DNA from: Marinarcus sediminis
Lineage (GTDB): Bacteria; Campylobacterota; Campylobacteria; Campylobacterales; Arcobacteraceae
Direction: 5' to 3'
Assembly (NCBI RefSeq): GCF_048571275.1
Contig: NZ_CP182357.1
Location: forward strand, 1,798,001 to 1,862,000
Length of the DNA stretch: 64,000 nt
The position numbers and the translations under genes were made by a program. The notes beneath the pieces are model-generated. The model ran no database searches. It was not told the origin of the DNA and was given only the letters and a program-made list of their open reading frames with translations. Positions 1-6,923 of this stretch are shown in pieces (within the stretch, counting starts at the first letter, position 1; each line of letters begins with the position of its first letter).

Positions 1-236
1 AGGCATCGTAAAACTCGTTTGTTTTCAATGCGTTTTTGTTGTGCCAAATCTTCTAAAATGGGCAGTACAAAAGCAGCCGTTTTACCTGTTCCACTTTGAG
101 CTGCTGCTAAAACATCTCTTTTTTTTAGAATAATAGGTATCGCTTTTTTTTGTATTTCTGTGGGGGTTTCATAACCTTCTTCTTTAATGGCTTTTAAAAT
201 TTCTGGCAAAAGTTCTGATGATTCAAATGTTTTGAT
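1..236 (-). CDS. DEAD-box RNA helicase, N-terminal part (cut by window edge)
   Basis: This is the first ~78 codons of an ATP-dependent RNA helicase that would remodel RNA duplexes during ribosome assembly or mRNA decay; the rest lies outside the window. Visible are the Q motif (GYETPTEIQ, about residues 21-29) and Walker A/motif I (AAQSGTGKTAAF). No ATG, GTG or TTG lies between the upstream in-frame stop and the conserved aromatic residue before the Q motif. An AAGGA Shine-Dalgarno at 243-247 sits 6 nt before an in-frame ATC (234-236), which I take as the start. The first canonical start, TTG at 207-209, would delete the conserved upstream Phe. Family is certain; start is inference. Confidence 0.85.
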   Translation of the reverse strand, partial: MKTFESSELLPEILKAIKEEGYETPTEIQKKAIPIILKKRDVLAAAQSGTGKTAAFVLPILEDLAQQKRIENKRVLRC

Positions 237-271
237 AAGTATTCCTTGTAGTGCTTATATATGTAAAACGG

Positions 272-277
272 ATTATA
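272..277 (-). promoter_or_regulatory. -10 box for the DEAD-box helicase
   Basis: TATAAT on the minus strand, preceded by GC (GCTATAATCC). It would give a leader of about 30 nt before the helicase ribosome-binding site. As is usual in this phylum there is no clear -35 hexamer. Confidence 0.55.
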
Positions 278-352
278 GCATTTACAAGGGAAAATAACAA
301 ATATTTAAACAAAAGCTCAAAAAAGGAGTTTTATTTTGTAAATAACTATAGA

Positions 353-370
353 ACTTGCTTAGAAGCAAGT
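353..370. repeat. 8-bp inverted repeat between divergent genes
   Basis: ACTTGCTT - AG - AAGCAAGT is a perfect palindrome with a 2-nt centre, about 60 bp upstream of the 431 gene. It has no T-run, so it is not a typical terminator. A dimeric regulator's operator is possible but unproven. Confidence 0.4.
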
Positions 371-430
371 GAGAATTTAAGAAAACTCAAGTATAATATT
401 TAAAATTATTACATGTAAGAAGGTGAGTCA

Positions 431-1111
431 ATGAAAAGATTAGATGCAATCAGTAATAAGATTAAAAGTAATAAGAGCAATTACTTTGGACGAGGTCATT
501 TTGAGGCACTCATTAAACAAAATAAAGAGTTGATACTTGGTTGGTTTGAAGAGTTGAAACCGGTACAAGATCAAATCAAAGAGTTGATTGAATTGGGGTG
601 TGAGAATCTTCAAAAGAGAAATTATGTCAGAATCATTACGACACTTTTCCCACAAGAGTATGCTCAGTTTATTGCTTTGAATATTCTTTTACGCGATATT
701 GATAGCATTACTGCTGTTGTAAAAGGTTTTCATGATATACGACGACAATATGACACGCTTGTAGAGTACAACAAGTTAAAATTCCCAGGTCGCCATCAAA
801 AATTTGTTGATTTTCATACCTATCAACAGTTTGTTACGTTTTATAAAGAAGATTTAATCAATCGAGCACAAAATTTTGAAATTGATGAGTCCATTGAAAT
901 TGAACCACACCAACAATATATCTACAATGTACATGCTAAAAAAGAGGCGCCTAAAAAGGTTGAAGTTACAGATGAGGTCATGGATGAATTGAGTAAAACT
1001 GAATTACTTGAAGAGGACGTTACTGAACAGATAAAAGATCTTAAAATGGCAAAACCAACTCTTGATAAAGAGAAAACAAATTGGATGAAAGTTCTTTTAA
1101 AAGGTGTCTGA
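431..1111 (+). CDS. Conserved hypothetical protein, 226 aa
   Basis: I do not recognise this protein. It is soluble, with no signal peptide or membrane segment, and looks largely helical. The C-terminal third is acidic and low-complexity (many E, K, D) and is probably a flexible tail. The ATG is preceded by AAGGTGAG with good spacing, and base composition matches the neighbours, so it is very likely a real gene. It is monocistronic: the helicase is divergent upstream and the chemoreceptor convergent downstream. Function unknown. Confidence 0.75.
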   Translation: MKRLDAISNKIKSNKSNYFGRGHFEALIKQNKELILGWFEELKPVQDQIKELIELGCENLQKRNYVRIITTLFPQEYAQFIALNILLRDIDSITAVVKGFHDIRRQYDTLVEYNKLKFPGRHQKFVDFHTYQQFVTFYKEDLINRAQNFEIDESIEIEPHQQYIYNVHAKKEAPKKVEVTDEVMDELSKTELLEEDVTEQIKDLKMAKPTLDKEKTNWMKVLLKGV

Positions 1112-1130
1112 TTGAAACACAGCAGAGAGC

Positions 1131-3101
1131 TTAAAAGCTCTCCCAATTGTCTTTAGATTCTTTCGTTTCTTTGAACTCTTTTCTCTTTTGAGATTTGTGA
1201 GTGTTTTTAGACTCAATTTTTTGTTGTGTTGATTTATCCTTCTCTTTTTTATCCATATTCATGTTTTTCGCTTTTGCTTCATATTTGCCTTTAAACTCTT
1301 TGGCATCGGCATCGCTGACAATGAGTTTTGCTATCTCATCGGTTAAAACAGCCACGTCATGTGTTTGTGAAGCTACCATGGCATTTTGTTGTGTTTGTTG
1401 ATCCAGTTGATTGACCGCATCATTGATTTGTTCAATGCCTAAGAGTTGTTCTTTTGAAGCCCCTTCAATATCTGCAATCAGACCGATTGTTTTGGAGATA
1501 TTTTCATTGAGTTTTTTATATCCTTCAATCATATTACCGGCAATATTTTTACCATGATTGGCTTTTGAAGTGGCATTTTCAACCAATGATTTAATTTCAG
1601 CAGCAGCTTCTGCACTTCGTGAAGCCAAATTTCGTACCTCTTGGGCAACTACGGCAAACCCTTTCCCCGCTTCCCCTGCAGTAGCAGCTTCAACAGCAGC
1701 ATTCAACGACAGAATATTTGTTTGAAATGCAATTTGATCAATAACCGTAATGGCTTCACTGATTGCAGTGACTTGTCCATTAATCTCTTCCATGGCCACG
1801 GTTGTTTGATTGGCCAATTGTTCACCTTCATTTGCAGAGGCAGTGACATTATTTGAAAAATTGGACATTTGTGCAATGTTGTCGGTGTTGTGTCGGATAT
1901 TGCTGGTAATCTCCTCTAAAGCTGCTGCTGTTTCTTCTAAAGATGAGGCCGCTTCATTTGAACTGGCATTGAGTTTATCCACATTTTTTAAAAGAATATT
2001 TGAACTCTCATCTAAAGTCAATCCATTGATTTTATTCTCTACAAGCATTCCCGTAATGGAATCTCCTAAGGTATTCACTCCTGTGGCCAATTTTAAAAGG
2101 TGTTCTTTTAAATGTTTGGTATCAATTTTATTTAAGTAGTGATAAGAGGAGTACTCTTCAATGATATGTAAAACATTATCTATATTGTTTTCTAAATTGT
2201 CTGCCATTTTATTGAGCACACTTTTTAATTCCATTAAGGCAGGGTTTGAAACATTCATATTCAATCGTTGCACTAAATCCCCTTGTTCAAACTCACTCAA
2301 TACTGCTATGGTTTCATCAATGAGTTTTCTGTCCTCATCTATATTTTTTTTAGTTTGAATGATGTTTGCATTGACCACTTGTGCCATTTGTGAAAACTCA
2401 TCTTTCCCTTTATCTTGAAGCAGGGCAGTTTCATTTGTTTCTCTGTTTAAATAAGCAAAAAATGAGAGAAGCCCTGTTTTGAAGTTATTTAATGATTGAA
2501 CAATAACGGTTGATATTAAGAGCGAAATAATGACAAAAATTAAAATAGAAACAATGGCCAATGCAATTAATATGTTATTGAGTAATGCCGTTGCATCTTC
2601 TTTTAACTCTAAAGCACTTATATTAATCTCTTTTAATTTTGATTCAAGGGTTAATCCCACTTTAACCATTTCAGCCACTAAAGGTTTGAGTTCTGTTTTT
2701 TCATCTTTTATTCCTTGATTAAAATCTGCAATTCTTAAAGCAGAAAATTGGTCAAAGTATTCAATATATTTTTTTGATGAATCAATGATATCTTCACATA
2801 AAAGTTGATTTTTTTTAAGAGTCAACCCTTTTTCAAAAGATGAGACACTTTTATTCAGAGCATTAAATTTGTCTCTGACATTTTGAGCATTGGCATCATT
2901 GGGCAATCTTAAAAATTGATATGCTGCAATTCTTCCATTTAAAACTTGTTGTACAAATTTTTCAGTAGTTAAAGCAGCTTTTTCTCTGACATTTGAGAGG
3001 GTATTATAATGGTTAAAGATAATACCACTTACGATGACAATAATGATGAATAAAGAAGGAAAAAGCAGAAGTTTCTTCTTTGTATTAATTCCAGTTAACA
3101 T
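1131..3101 (-). CDS. Methyl-accepting chemotaxis protein with C-terminal CheR-type tether
   Basis: Membrane chemoreceptor, 656 aa, that would signal to CheA/CheW. TM1 is about residues 11-30 and TM2 about 173-201, flanking a ~140-residue periplasmic helical sensor. A HAMP-like region follows, then the cytoplasmic coiled coil with the conserved hairpin tip (AFQTNILSLNAAVEAATAGE, near residue 457). The protein ends in a long Lys/Glu/Ser-rich linker and the pentapeptide NWESF, close to NWETF of enteric Tar/Tsr that tethers CheR/CheB. The start ATG has AGGAG 8 nt upstream. That ribosome-binding site lies inside a palindrome core (TCCTATAGGA) that recurs upstream of the 4922 regulator. It is 21 bp downstream of the 3123 kinase and probably in its operon. 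Ligand unknown. Confidence 0.93.
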   Translation of the reverse strand: MLTGINTKKKLLLFPSLFIIIVIVSGIIFNHYNTLSNVREKAALTTEKFVQQVLNGRIAAYQFLRLPNDANAQNVRDKFNALNKSVSSFEKGLTLKKNQLLCEDIIDSSKKYIEYFDQFSALRIADFNQGIKDEKTELKPLVAEMVKVGLTLESKLKEINISALELKEDATALLNNILIALAIVSILIFVIISLLISTVIVQSLNNFKTGLLSFFAYLNRETNETALLQDKGKDEFSQMAQVVNANIIQTKKNIDEDRKLIDETIAVLSEFEQGDLVQRLNMNVSNPALMELKSVLNKMADNLENNIDNVLHIIEEYSSYHYLNKIDTKHLKEHLLKLATGVNTLGDSITGMLVENKINGLTLDESSNILLKNVDKLNASSNEAASSLEETAAALEEITSNIRHNTDNIAQMSNFSNNVTASANEGEQLANQTTVAMEEINGQVTAISEAITVIDQIAFQTNILSLNAAVEAATAGEAGKGFAVVAQEVRNLASRSAEAAAEIKSLVENATSKANHGKNIAGNMIEGYKKLNENISKTIGLIADIEGASKEQLLGIEQINDAVNQLDQQTQQNAMVASQTHDVAVLTDEIAKLIVSDADAKEFKGKYEAKAKNMNMDKKEKDKSTQQKIESKNTHKSQKRKEFKETKESKDNWESF

Positions 3102-3106
3102 ATAGT

Positions 3107-3120
3107 GCTCCTATAGGATA
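3107..3120. promoter_or_regulatory. Operator-like palindrome over chemoreceptor ribosome-binding site
   Basis: GCTCCTATAGGATA matches 12 of 14 positions of the perfect palindrome TATCCTATAGGATA found upstream of the 4922 XRE gene. The core TCCTATAGGA is intact. On the minus strand it contains the AGGAG ribosome-binding site of the chemoreceptor. Inference: a binding site for the 4922 regulator, or a chance match helped by the Shine-Dalgarno. Confidence 0.4.
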
Positions 3121-3122
3121 GA

Positions 3123-3860
3123 TTATTTGTTTAATGTGATGATAAAATTTGCACCACAAAACCTTTGTTTGTTGATAATATACTCCTCATTTTTGACTTC
3201 CAATTTACCATGAAGGTGCTCTTCAATGATTTTTTTTGACATTGACAAACCAATGCCTGTACCTATATCTGCAGTTTTTGAACTGAAGTATGGCTCGAAA
3301 ATAATATTTGGGTTTGAAAGATTGATTCCACCGGCATTGTCTTTGATTGAAATTTCAATTTTTTTATGGTTGATTTTTGTTGTAATGAAAATATATTTTT
3401 CGATTAAGAGTCTATTTTGGGTGAAAATATAAATGGCATTGTTGATAATATTTAAGAATACTTGCATGAGTTCAATCTCTATACCATGGATTTCTGTGGA
3501 TTTGCAATGTGAGATTTTAAGGACAATGTTATTTGAACTCAAAAGAGGTTGAATGAGATTAACAGTATTTTGGATGCACTCTTTGAGATTGAATAATTTT
3601 TTATCATTTTTATGATTCAAAAAATCGTTAAAGTAGTTCATCGTAGTAATAAGATGTTTGACATTATCATTGATGGTTTCAAGTGTTTCTTTGTACATTT
3701 CTTTATGGGCTAAGCCCATTTCACAGTTCAGCAACGTTCCTGAAGAGAGAGTGTAAATTGCAAACAAAGGTTGTTTCCACTGATGCATAATATTTTGCAT
3801 TACTTCACCTGCATGCAAAATTTTTGATTGTTTTTTGATTAAGGAGTTATTTTCTTTCAA
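3123..3860 (-). CDS. Sensor-less histidine kinase (HisKA + HATPase), 245 aa
   Basis: Cytoplasmic histidine kinase core with no sensor domain, signal peptide or membrane segment. The H-box is NIMHQWKQPL with His26 as the predicted phosphoacceptor. The N-box is NIINNA (137-142), G1 DNAGG (174-178), F-box FEPYF (188-192) and G2 GTGIGLS (200-206), so it should be catalytically competent. The start is TTG, with AAGGG 6 nt upstream, 10 bp after the stop of the paralogous 3871 gene. It aligns over about 170 residues with that protein (shared FNLKxCI, KKIIE, GKLxV segments), indicating tandem duplication. No response regulator is adjacent. The downstream chemoreceptor is a possible functional partner. 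Confidence 0.88.
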   Translation of the reverse strand: MKENNSLIKKQSKILHAGEVMQNIMHQWKQPLFAIYTLSSGTLLNCEMGLAHKEMYKETLETINDNVKHLITTMNYFNDFLNHKNDKKLFNLKECIQNTVNLIQPLLSSNNIVLKISHCKSTEIHGIEIELMQVFLNIINNAIYIFTQNRLLIEKYIFITTKINHKKIEISIKDNAGGINLSNPNIIFEPYFSSKTADIGTGIGLSMSKKIIEEHLHGKLEVKNEEYIINKQRFCGANFIITLNK

Positions 3861-3870
3861 GAAGGACCCT

Positions 3871-4455
3871 TTATTGTAAAAAGCTTTCTATTAATTCAAT
3901 AGTAAACTTACAAGAATCAATTTTTTTACCATTAAGAACCAACGGTTCTATTTGAACATCCAGTTTGCCTTTTAACGATTGTTCAATAATCTTTTTTGAG
4001 ATAAGTAATCGCATGTCAAAACTGTTTCTGTTTTCATATGTATTATCGTATTGTTCAAAAATTGTCTGACTTATAGCAGGAGCAAGTTTTCTGGTATCTT
4101 GAATGGTTATTTTAAGTGAGTTGTTTTCACTGCGTTTACTCTCTATGTGAATATATCTCTCTTTTTGTGTTTCATTTTTTGTTAATTCAAAAAAAGAGTT
4201 GTTTAAAATGTTCAATAAAGCAAGTGTCATTTCAGATTCACAGCTGAAAACATCTATGTTTTGACAACTGCTACATACCATAATATGATTGTTTTGAAGT
4301 AAAGGTCGAAGTATATCAATGGAGTTATCAATACATTTTTTTAAATTAAAGCTCTTTGTACTCTGACTCTTGTTCATAAATTCATTAAAATAAGCAAAAG
4401 TATCATTCATCTGTTTTGTATGATAGTCGGGGAAAAATGACTTCTCTTGCCTCAT
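3871..4455 (-). CDS. Degenerate histidine-kinase paralogue (probable pseudokinase), 194 aa
   Basis: Resembles the DHp-end plus ATPase fold of the 3123 kinase but lacks its first ~60 residues, including the phosphoacceptor His. The N-box persists as NILNNS (82-87). At the G1 position DNAGG is replaced by DTRKLAP (120-126), and no GTGxGL G2 loop is present (NRNSFDMRLL at 142-151). ATP binding and kinase activity are therefore unlikely. The frame is intact, and the ATG has an AAGGA ribosome-binding site, so it is expressed rather than decayed. It starts divergently from the 4556 XRE gene, with the operator palindrome at 4480-4497 between them. Possible roles are a regulatory or dimerising partner of the active kinase; inference only. 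Confidence 0.75.
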   Translation of the reverse strand: MRQEKSFFPDYHTKQMNDTFAYFNEFMNKSQSTKSFNLKKCIDNSIDILRPLLQNNHIMVCSSCQNIDVFSCESEMTLALLNILNNSFFELTKNETQKERYIHIESKRSENNSLKITIQDTRKLAPAISQTIFEQYDNTYENRNSFDMRLLISKKIIEQSLKGKLDVQIEPLVLNGKKIDSCKFTIELIESFLQ

Positions 4456-4479
4456 TCTTAATTTCCTTAATTAGTTTTA

Positions 4480-4497
4480 AACCTACTATGGTAGGTT
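4480..4497. promoter_or_regulatory. Operator palindrome between 3871 and the first XRE gene
   Basis: AACCTAC - TATG - GTAGGTT is a 7-bp inverted repeat. It lies where the -35 would be for the TATAAT at 4510-4515, and only 25 bp from the divergent kinase start. A related element (TACTATGGTGGGTTT) at 4538-4552 overlaps the ribosome-binding site of the XRE gene. The arrangement fits autoregulation plus control of the divergent operon. Confidence 0.6.
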
Positions 4498-4509
4498 GAA
4501 TTTAAATGA

Positions 4510-4515
4510 TATAAT
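4510..4515 (+). promoter_or_regulatory. -10 box of the first XRE gene
   Basis: TATAAT lies 40 bp upstream of the 4556 start. The inverted repeat at 4480-4497 covers the -35 position. Confidence 0.55.
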
Positions 4516-4555
4516 AACTAAACTTAGCTTTAAATAATACTATGGTGGGTTTTAA

Positions 4556-4804
4556 ATGGCAAAGTTTAATTTTACAACGGCTGAAATAGAAATGTTACAT
4601 CAAACAATAGGACAAAACGTAAAAAAATACAGAACACTAAAAGGGTTAACGCAGTTAGATTTATCTTATGAAATGGGCTATAAATCAGTAAGTTTGGTCT
4701 CTGCTTGTGAACCTTTTACAAATGGGAAACACTTTAATGTTGAACACTTATATAAAATAAGTCGAATATTAAATATTCCCATTGCTTTTCTGTTTTTACC
4801 ATAA
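4556..4804 (+). CDS. XRE-family HTH transcriptional regulator, 82 aa
   Basis: Small single-domain DNA-binding protein. The helix-turn-helix spans about residues 17-60 (RTLKGLTQLDLSYEMGYKS, then the recognition helix SVSLVSACEP). There is no ligand or protease domain. It is a clear paralogue of the 4922 regulator: both have S-x-C-E-x(5)-GKHFN-EH-YK. The ribosome-binding site (GGTGGG) lies inside a half-operator, so it probably represses itself. It is divergent from the kinase-chemoreceptor genes and is their likely regulator by position. Confidence 0.85.
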   Translation: MAKFNFTTAEIEMLHQTIGQNVKKYRTLKGLTQLDLSYEMGYKSVSLVSACEPFTNGKHFNVEHLYKISRILNIPIAFLFLP

Positions 4805-4832
4805 AATAATTATAATATTTTCTTATTTTCAT

Positions 4833-4852
4833 CCTATTTATCCTATAGAATA
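4833..4852. promoter_or_regulatory. Upstream operator copy of the second XRE gene
   Basis: CCTATTTATCCTATAGAATA contains TATCCTATAGAATA, one mismatch from the palindrome at 4895-4908. The flanking CCTATTT is also present, in inverted orientation, at the second site. The two sites are 56 bp apart and bracket the promoter region. Confidence 0.55.
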
Positions 4853-4894
4853 AAGAAAAAAAACAAGTATAACTATATAGTAACAAGCAGACAA

Positions 4895-4908
4895 TATCCT
4901 ATAGGATA
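4895..4908. promoter_or_regulatory. Perfect 14-bp palindromic operator of the second XRE gene
   Basis: TATCCTATAGGATA ends 13 bp before the 4922 start and directly precedes the AGGG ribosome-binding site. With the degenerate copy at 4839-4852 it forms a two-site operator, the expected layout for an autoregulated XRE repressor. Confidence 0.65.
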
Positions 4909-4921
4909 AAATAGGGAAAAA

Positions 4922-5173
4922 ATGAAATATTCCTTTTCGAATACGTCAGAGAGTGAAATCAGAGATTTTTATGTGAAAATATCAAAAAATATAAGAAGAA
5001 ATAGATTAGAAAAAGGAATGAAACAGTTAGAAGTAGCACTGGAAATTGGCATAACATCGGTGGCTTTTTATTCAAATTGTGAAAATATGAAATATGGAAA
5101 ACATTTTAATTTAGAACATATTTATAAATTGGCAAAACTTTTTAATATTGATCCAGGTGATTTGTTAAAATAA
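4922..5173 (+). CDS. XRE-family HTH transcriptional regulator, 83 aa (paralogue of 4556)
   Basis: Single HTH-domain protein, with the helix-turn-helix at about residues 18-62 (RLEKGMKQLEVALEIGITS, recognition helix SVAFYSNCEN). It shares the S-x-C-E and GKHFN-EH-YK signatures with the upstream regulator. The recognition helices and the adjacent palindromes differ, so the two probably bind distinct but related sites. It has its own upstream region of 117 bp with two operator copies. A near-copy of its operator also covers the chemoreceptor ribosome-binding site at 3107-3120. Confidence 0.85.
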   Translation: MKYSFSNTSESEIRDFYVKISKNIRRNRLEKGMKQLEVALEIGITSVAFYSNCENMKYGKHFNLEHIYKLAKLFNIDPGDLLK

Positions 5174-5199
5174 TTATATTTGCTGTAAGTTTATTTTGT

Positions 5200-5205
5200 T
5201 ATACT
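5200..5205 (+). promoter_or_regulatory. -10 box upstream of the DUF423 gene
   Basis: TATACT 22 bp before the ATG, followed by an AAGGA ribosome-binding site. Confidence 0.4.
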
Positions 5206-5227
5206 TCAAAAAAGTCAAGGAAATAGT

Positions 5228-5608
5228 ATGCATATTTATACAAAAAAGTTTCTCTTTTTGGGTGCAATTTTGATGGCACTGGGAGTCTGCTTTGGAGCTT
5301 TTGGTGCTCATGGTTTAAAAAGTATTGTAACACCTGAGATGCTCACGGTTTTTCATACGGGTGTTGAGTACCAATTTTATCACGCTTTAGGTTTATTTGC
5401 TGTTGCTTTTATCGTCCATTTGTATGAGGATAAAAAGTTGATTAATATTGCAGGCAATTTAATGTTTTTAGGGGTGATGATTTTTTCATTTTCTCTGTAT
5501 TTATTGGTGATTTTAGATATCAGATGGTTGGGAGCAATTACACCCATTGGGGGAACTTTAATGATTATTTCTTGGTCTGTTTTAGCGTATTCTATTATAA
5601 AGAAATGA
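5228..5608 (+). CDS. DUF423 family inner-membrane protein
   Basis: A 126-aa protein with four predicted membrane segments and the DUF423 signature near the N-terminus (GAFGAHGLK, followed by YQFYHALGL), as in E. coli YgdD and Bacillus YwdK. Length matches the family. The biochemical role of DUF423 is not established. The ATG has an AAGGAAA ribosome-binding site. It is transcribed alone or ahead of yajQ, 76 bp downstream. Confidence 0.88.
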   Translation: MHIYTKKFLFLGAILMALGVCFGAFGAHGLKSIVTPEMLTVFHTGVEYQFYHALGLFAVAFIVHLYEDKKLINIAGNLMFLGVMIFSFSLYLLVILDIRWLGAITPIGGTLMIISWSVLAYSIIKK

Positions 5609-5684
5609 TAATACAACCCTTTATTTAACTCCTAAAGAGAAATTATGTTATTGTATTAAATATTTTTTTATACTAGGAGTTTTA

Positions 5685-6188
5685 ATGGCAAAAGCAAAAG
5701 AACATCATTTTGATATTTCTGCAAAATTAGATATGCAAGAGATGAAAAATGCAATTATCCAATCTCAAAAAGAGGTCGAAAACAGATATGACTTTAAGGG
5801 CATTACAAAAGATATTGTATTCAATGAAGCTGCAAAATCTGTCGTGCTTGTCAGTGCCAGTGATAATAAAGTTGAAGCAATTTATGATGTTTTAATCTCT
5901 AAAATGAATAAACGAGGGATTTCAATCAATTCATTGGAAGAGATAAAAAAAGAGGATGCCAGTGGTGGTACCAGAAAATATACCTATAAAATTGTTGACA
6001 GCATTGAAAAAGATGAAGCCAAAACAATACAAACTGAGATAAAAAATTTAAAATTGAAAGTAACCGCTGTTAACCAAGGCGATGAAATAAGAGTTACTGG
6101 AAAAAATCTGGATGATTTACAAGCAGTCATGAGACACTTAAAGAGTTTGGAACTCAAAGCACCTTTGGTTTTTGATAATTTTAGATAA
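5685..6188 (+). CDS. yajQ: YajQ family nucleotide-binding protein (UPF0234)
   Basis: 167 aa, typical length. Opens with the family's hallmark start (HHFDISAKLDMQEMKNAI) and has the two ferredoxin-like halves ending in DDLQAVMRHLKSLELKAPL. Family members bind nucleotides or RNA, and some (Xanthomonas XC_3703, Pseudomonas YajQ) bind cyclic di-GMP. That may matter here because a cluster of c-di-GMP-type proteins lies at 55-60 kb. Ribosome-binding site AGGAG is well placed. A convergent terminator follows. Confidence 0.92.
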   Translation: MAKAKEHHFDISAKLDMQEMKNAIIQSQKEVENRYDFKGITKDIVFNEAAKSVVLVSASDNKVEAIYDVLISKMNKRGISINSLEEIKKEDASGGTRKYTYKIVDSIEKDEAKTIQTEIKNLKLKVTAVNQGDEIRVTGKNLDDLQAVMRHLKSLELKAPLVFDNFR

Positions 6189-6200
6189 GAAGCTTTAAAA

Positions 6201-6230
6201 TCTTTTGAGGTCAAATATGACTTCAAAAGA
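6201..6230. terminator. Terminator between yajQ and the convergent 6235 gene
   Basis: 13-bp stem (TCTTTTGAGGTCA / TGACTTCAAAAGA, one G-T pair) with loop AATA. It lies directly between two convergent genes and can serve either strand. The flanking T-run is weak. Confidence 0.6.
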
Positions 6231-6234
6231 GAGT

Positions 6235-6840
6235 TTAGTAGTTATTCTTAATAATCAGTTGTGCATCGAGTTTATCGTTATCGTGTTTGATTTTAAGTTC
6301 AGAAAGCAGTCCGGATTTCGATGTAGCAAGATGCCCCTCAATCGTCTGTAATGTGTGCCAAAACTTTTCATAAAACGGTGTTTCAATCATCTTAATTTTT
6401 CGTCTTTTGATTACTTCAACAATGGTATTAATGCAGTGCATATAGAAGATTTTATTTTTTGCTCTTTGTATTTTATACTCTTTCATAATTTCAAGATTTT
6501 TAACAAAGACATCTTTTTCTTGTGTGTTAAGTAGAGTACTGTTTTTTACATCTTCAATTTCATTGGTCAAATGGATTAAATACCCATCCAACTCTTTGTT
6601 CATAATTTCTTCTAAATCGGGATGATATTTATGAATGATTGCTAACATATCTTCATCTGAGATTCTTTGTGTGGTACTGTCATAACTGTAATGATTTTGT
6701 GTGTATTTTTCATGATCAATGGCTTGCAGAATTTGAACAGCAATAATTAAATAGACATACTTGTCCTCTTTCCCATCTTTGAATGAAACTCCATGCTCTG
6801 AAATAATTGGTTTTGGACCAGCATATTTAAGTTTCATCAT
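6235..6840 (-). CDS. Conserved hypothetical protein, 201 aa
   Basis: Not recognised. Soluble, mostly helical, with no signal peptide and no familiar catalytic motif. The opening (KLKYAGPKPIISEHGVSF) looks like a conserved N-terminal strand, and the middle contains long charged helices. The ORF opens with two consecutive Met codons and an AGGA ribosome-binding site. It is divergent from the Nudix gene and convergent with yajQ. Function unknown. Confidence 0.7.
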   Translation of the reverse strand: MMKLKYAGPKPIISEHGVSFKDGKEDKYVYLIIAVQILQAIDHEKYTQNHYSYDSTTQRISDEDMLAIIHKYHPDLEEIMNKELDGYLIHLTNEIEDVKNSTLLNTQEKDVFVKNLEIMKEYKIQRAKNKIFYMHCINTIVEVIKRRKIKMIETPFYEKFWHTLQTIEGHLATSKSGLLSELKIKHDNDKLDAQLIIKNNY

Positions 6841-6923
6841 GTTATCCTTTGGTGTACTTATAATTTAGAATATGAGTATATTACAAAATGACTTAACAAG
6901 AATAATTAAAGGCACTTTTTTAT

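Noticed and set aside
3123..4455. The two kinase ORFs could be one gene split by a frameshift
   Set aside because: Each carries its own ATPase-like region and they align with each other, so they are duplicates, not halves.
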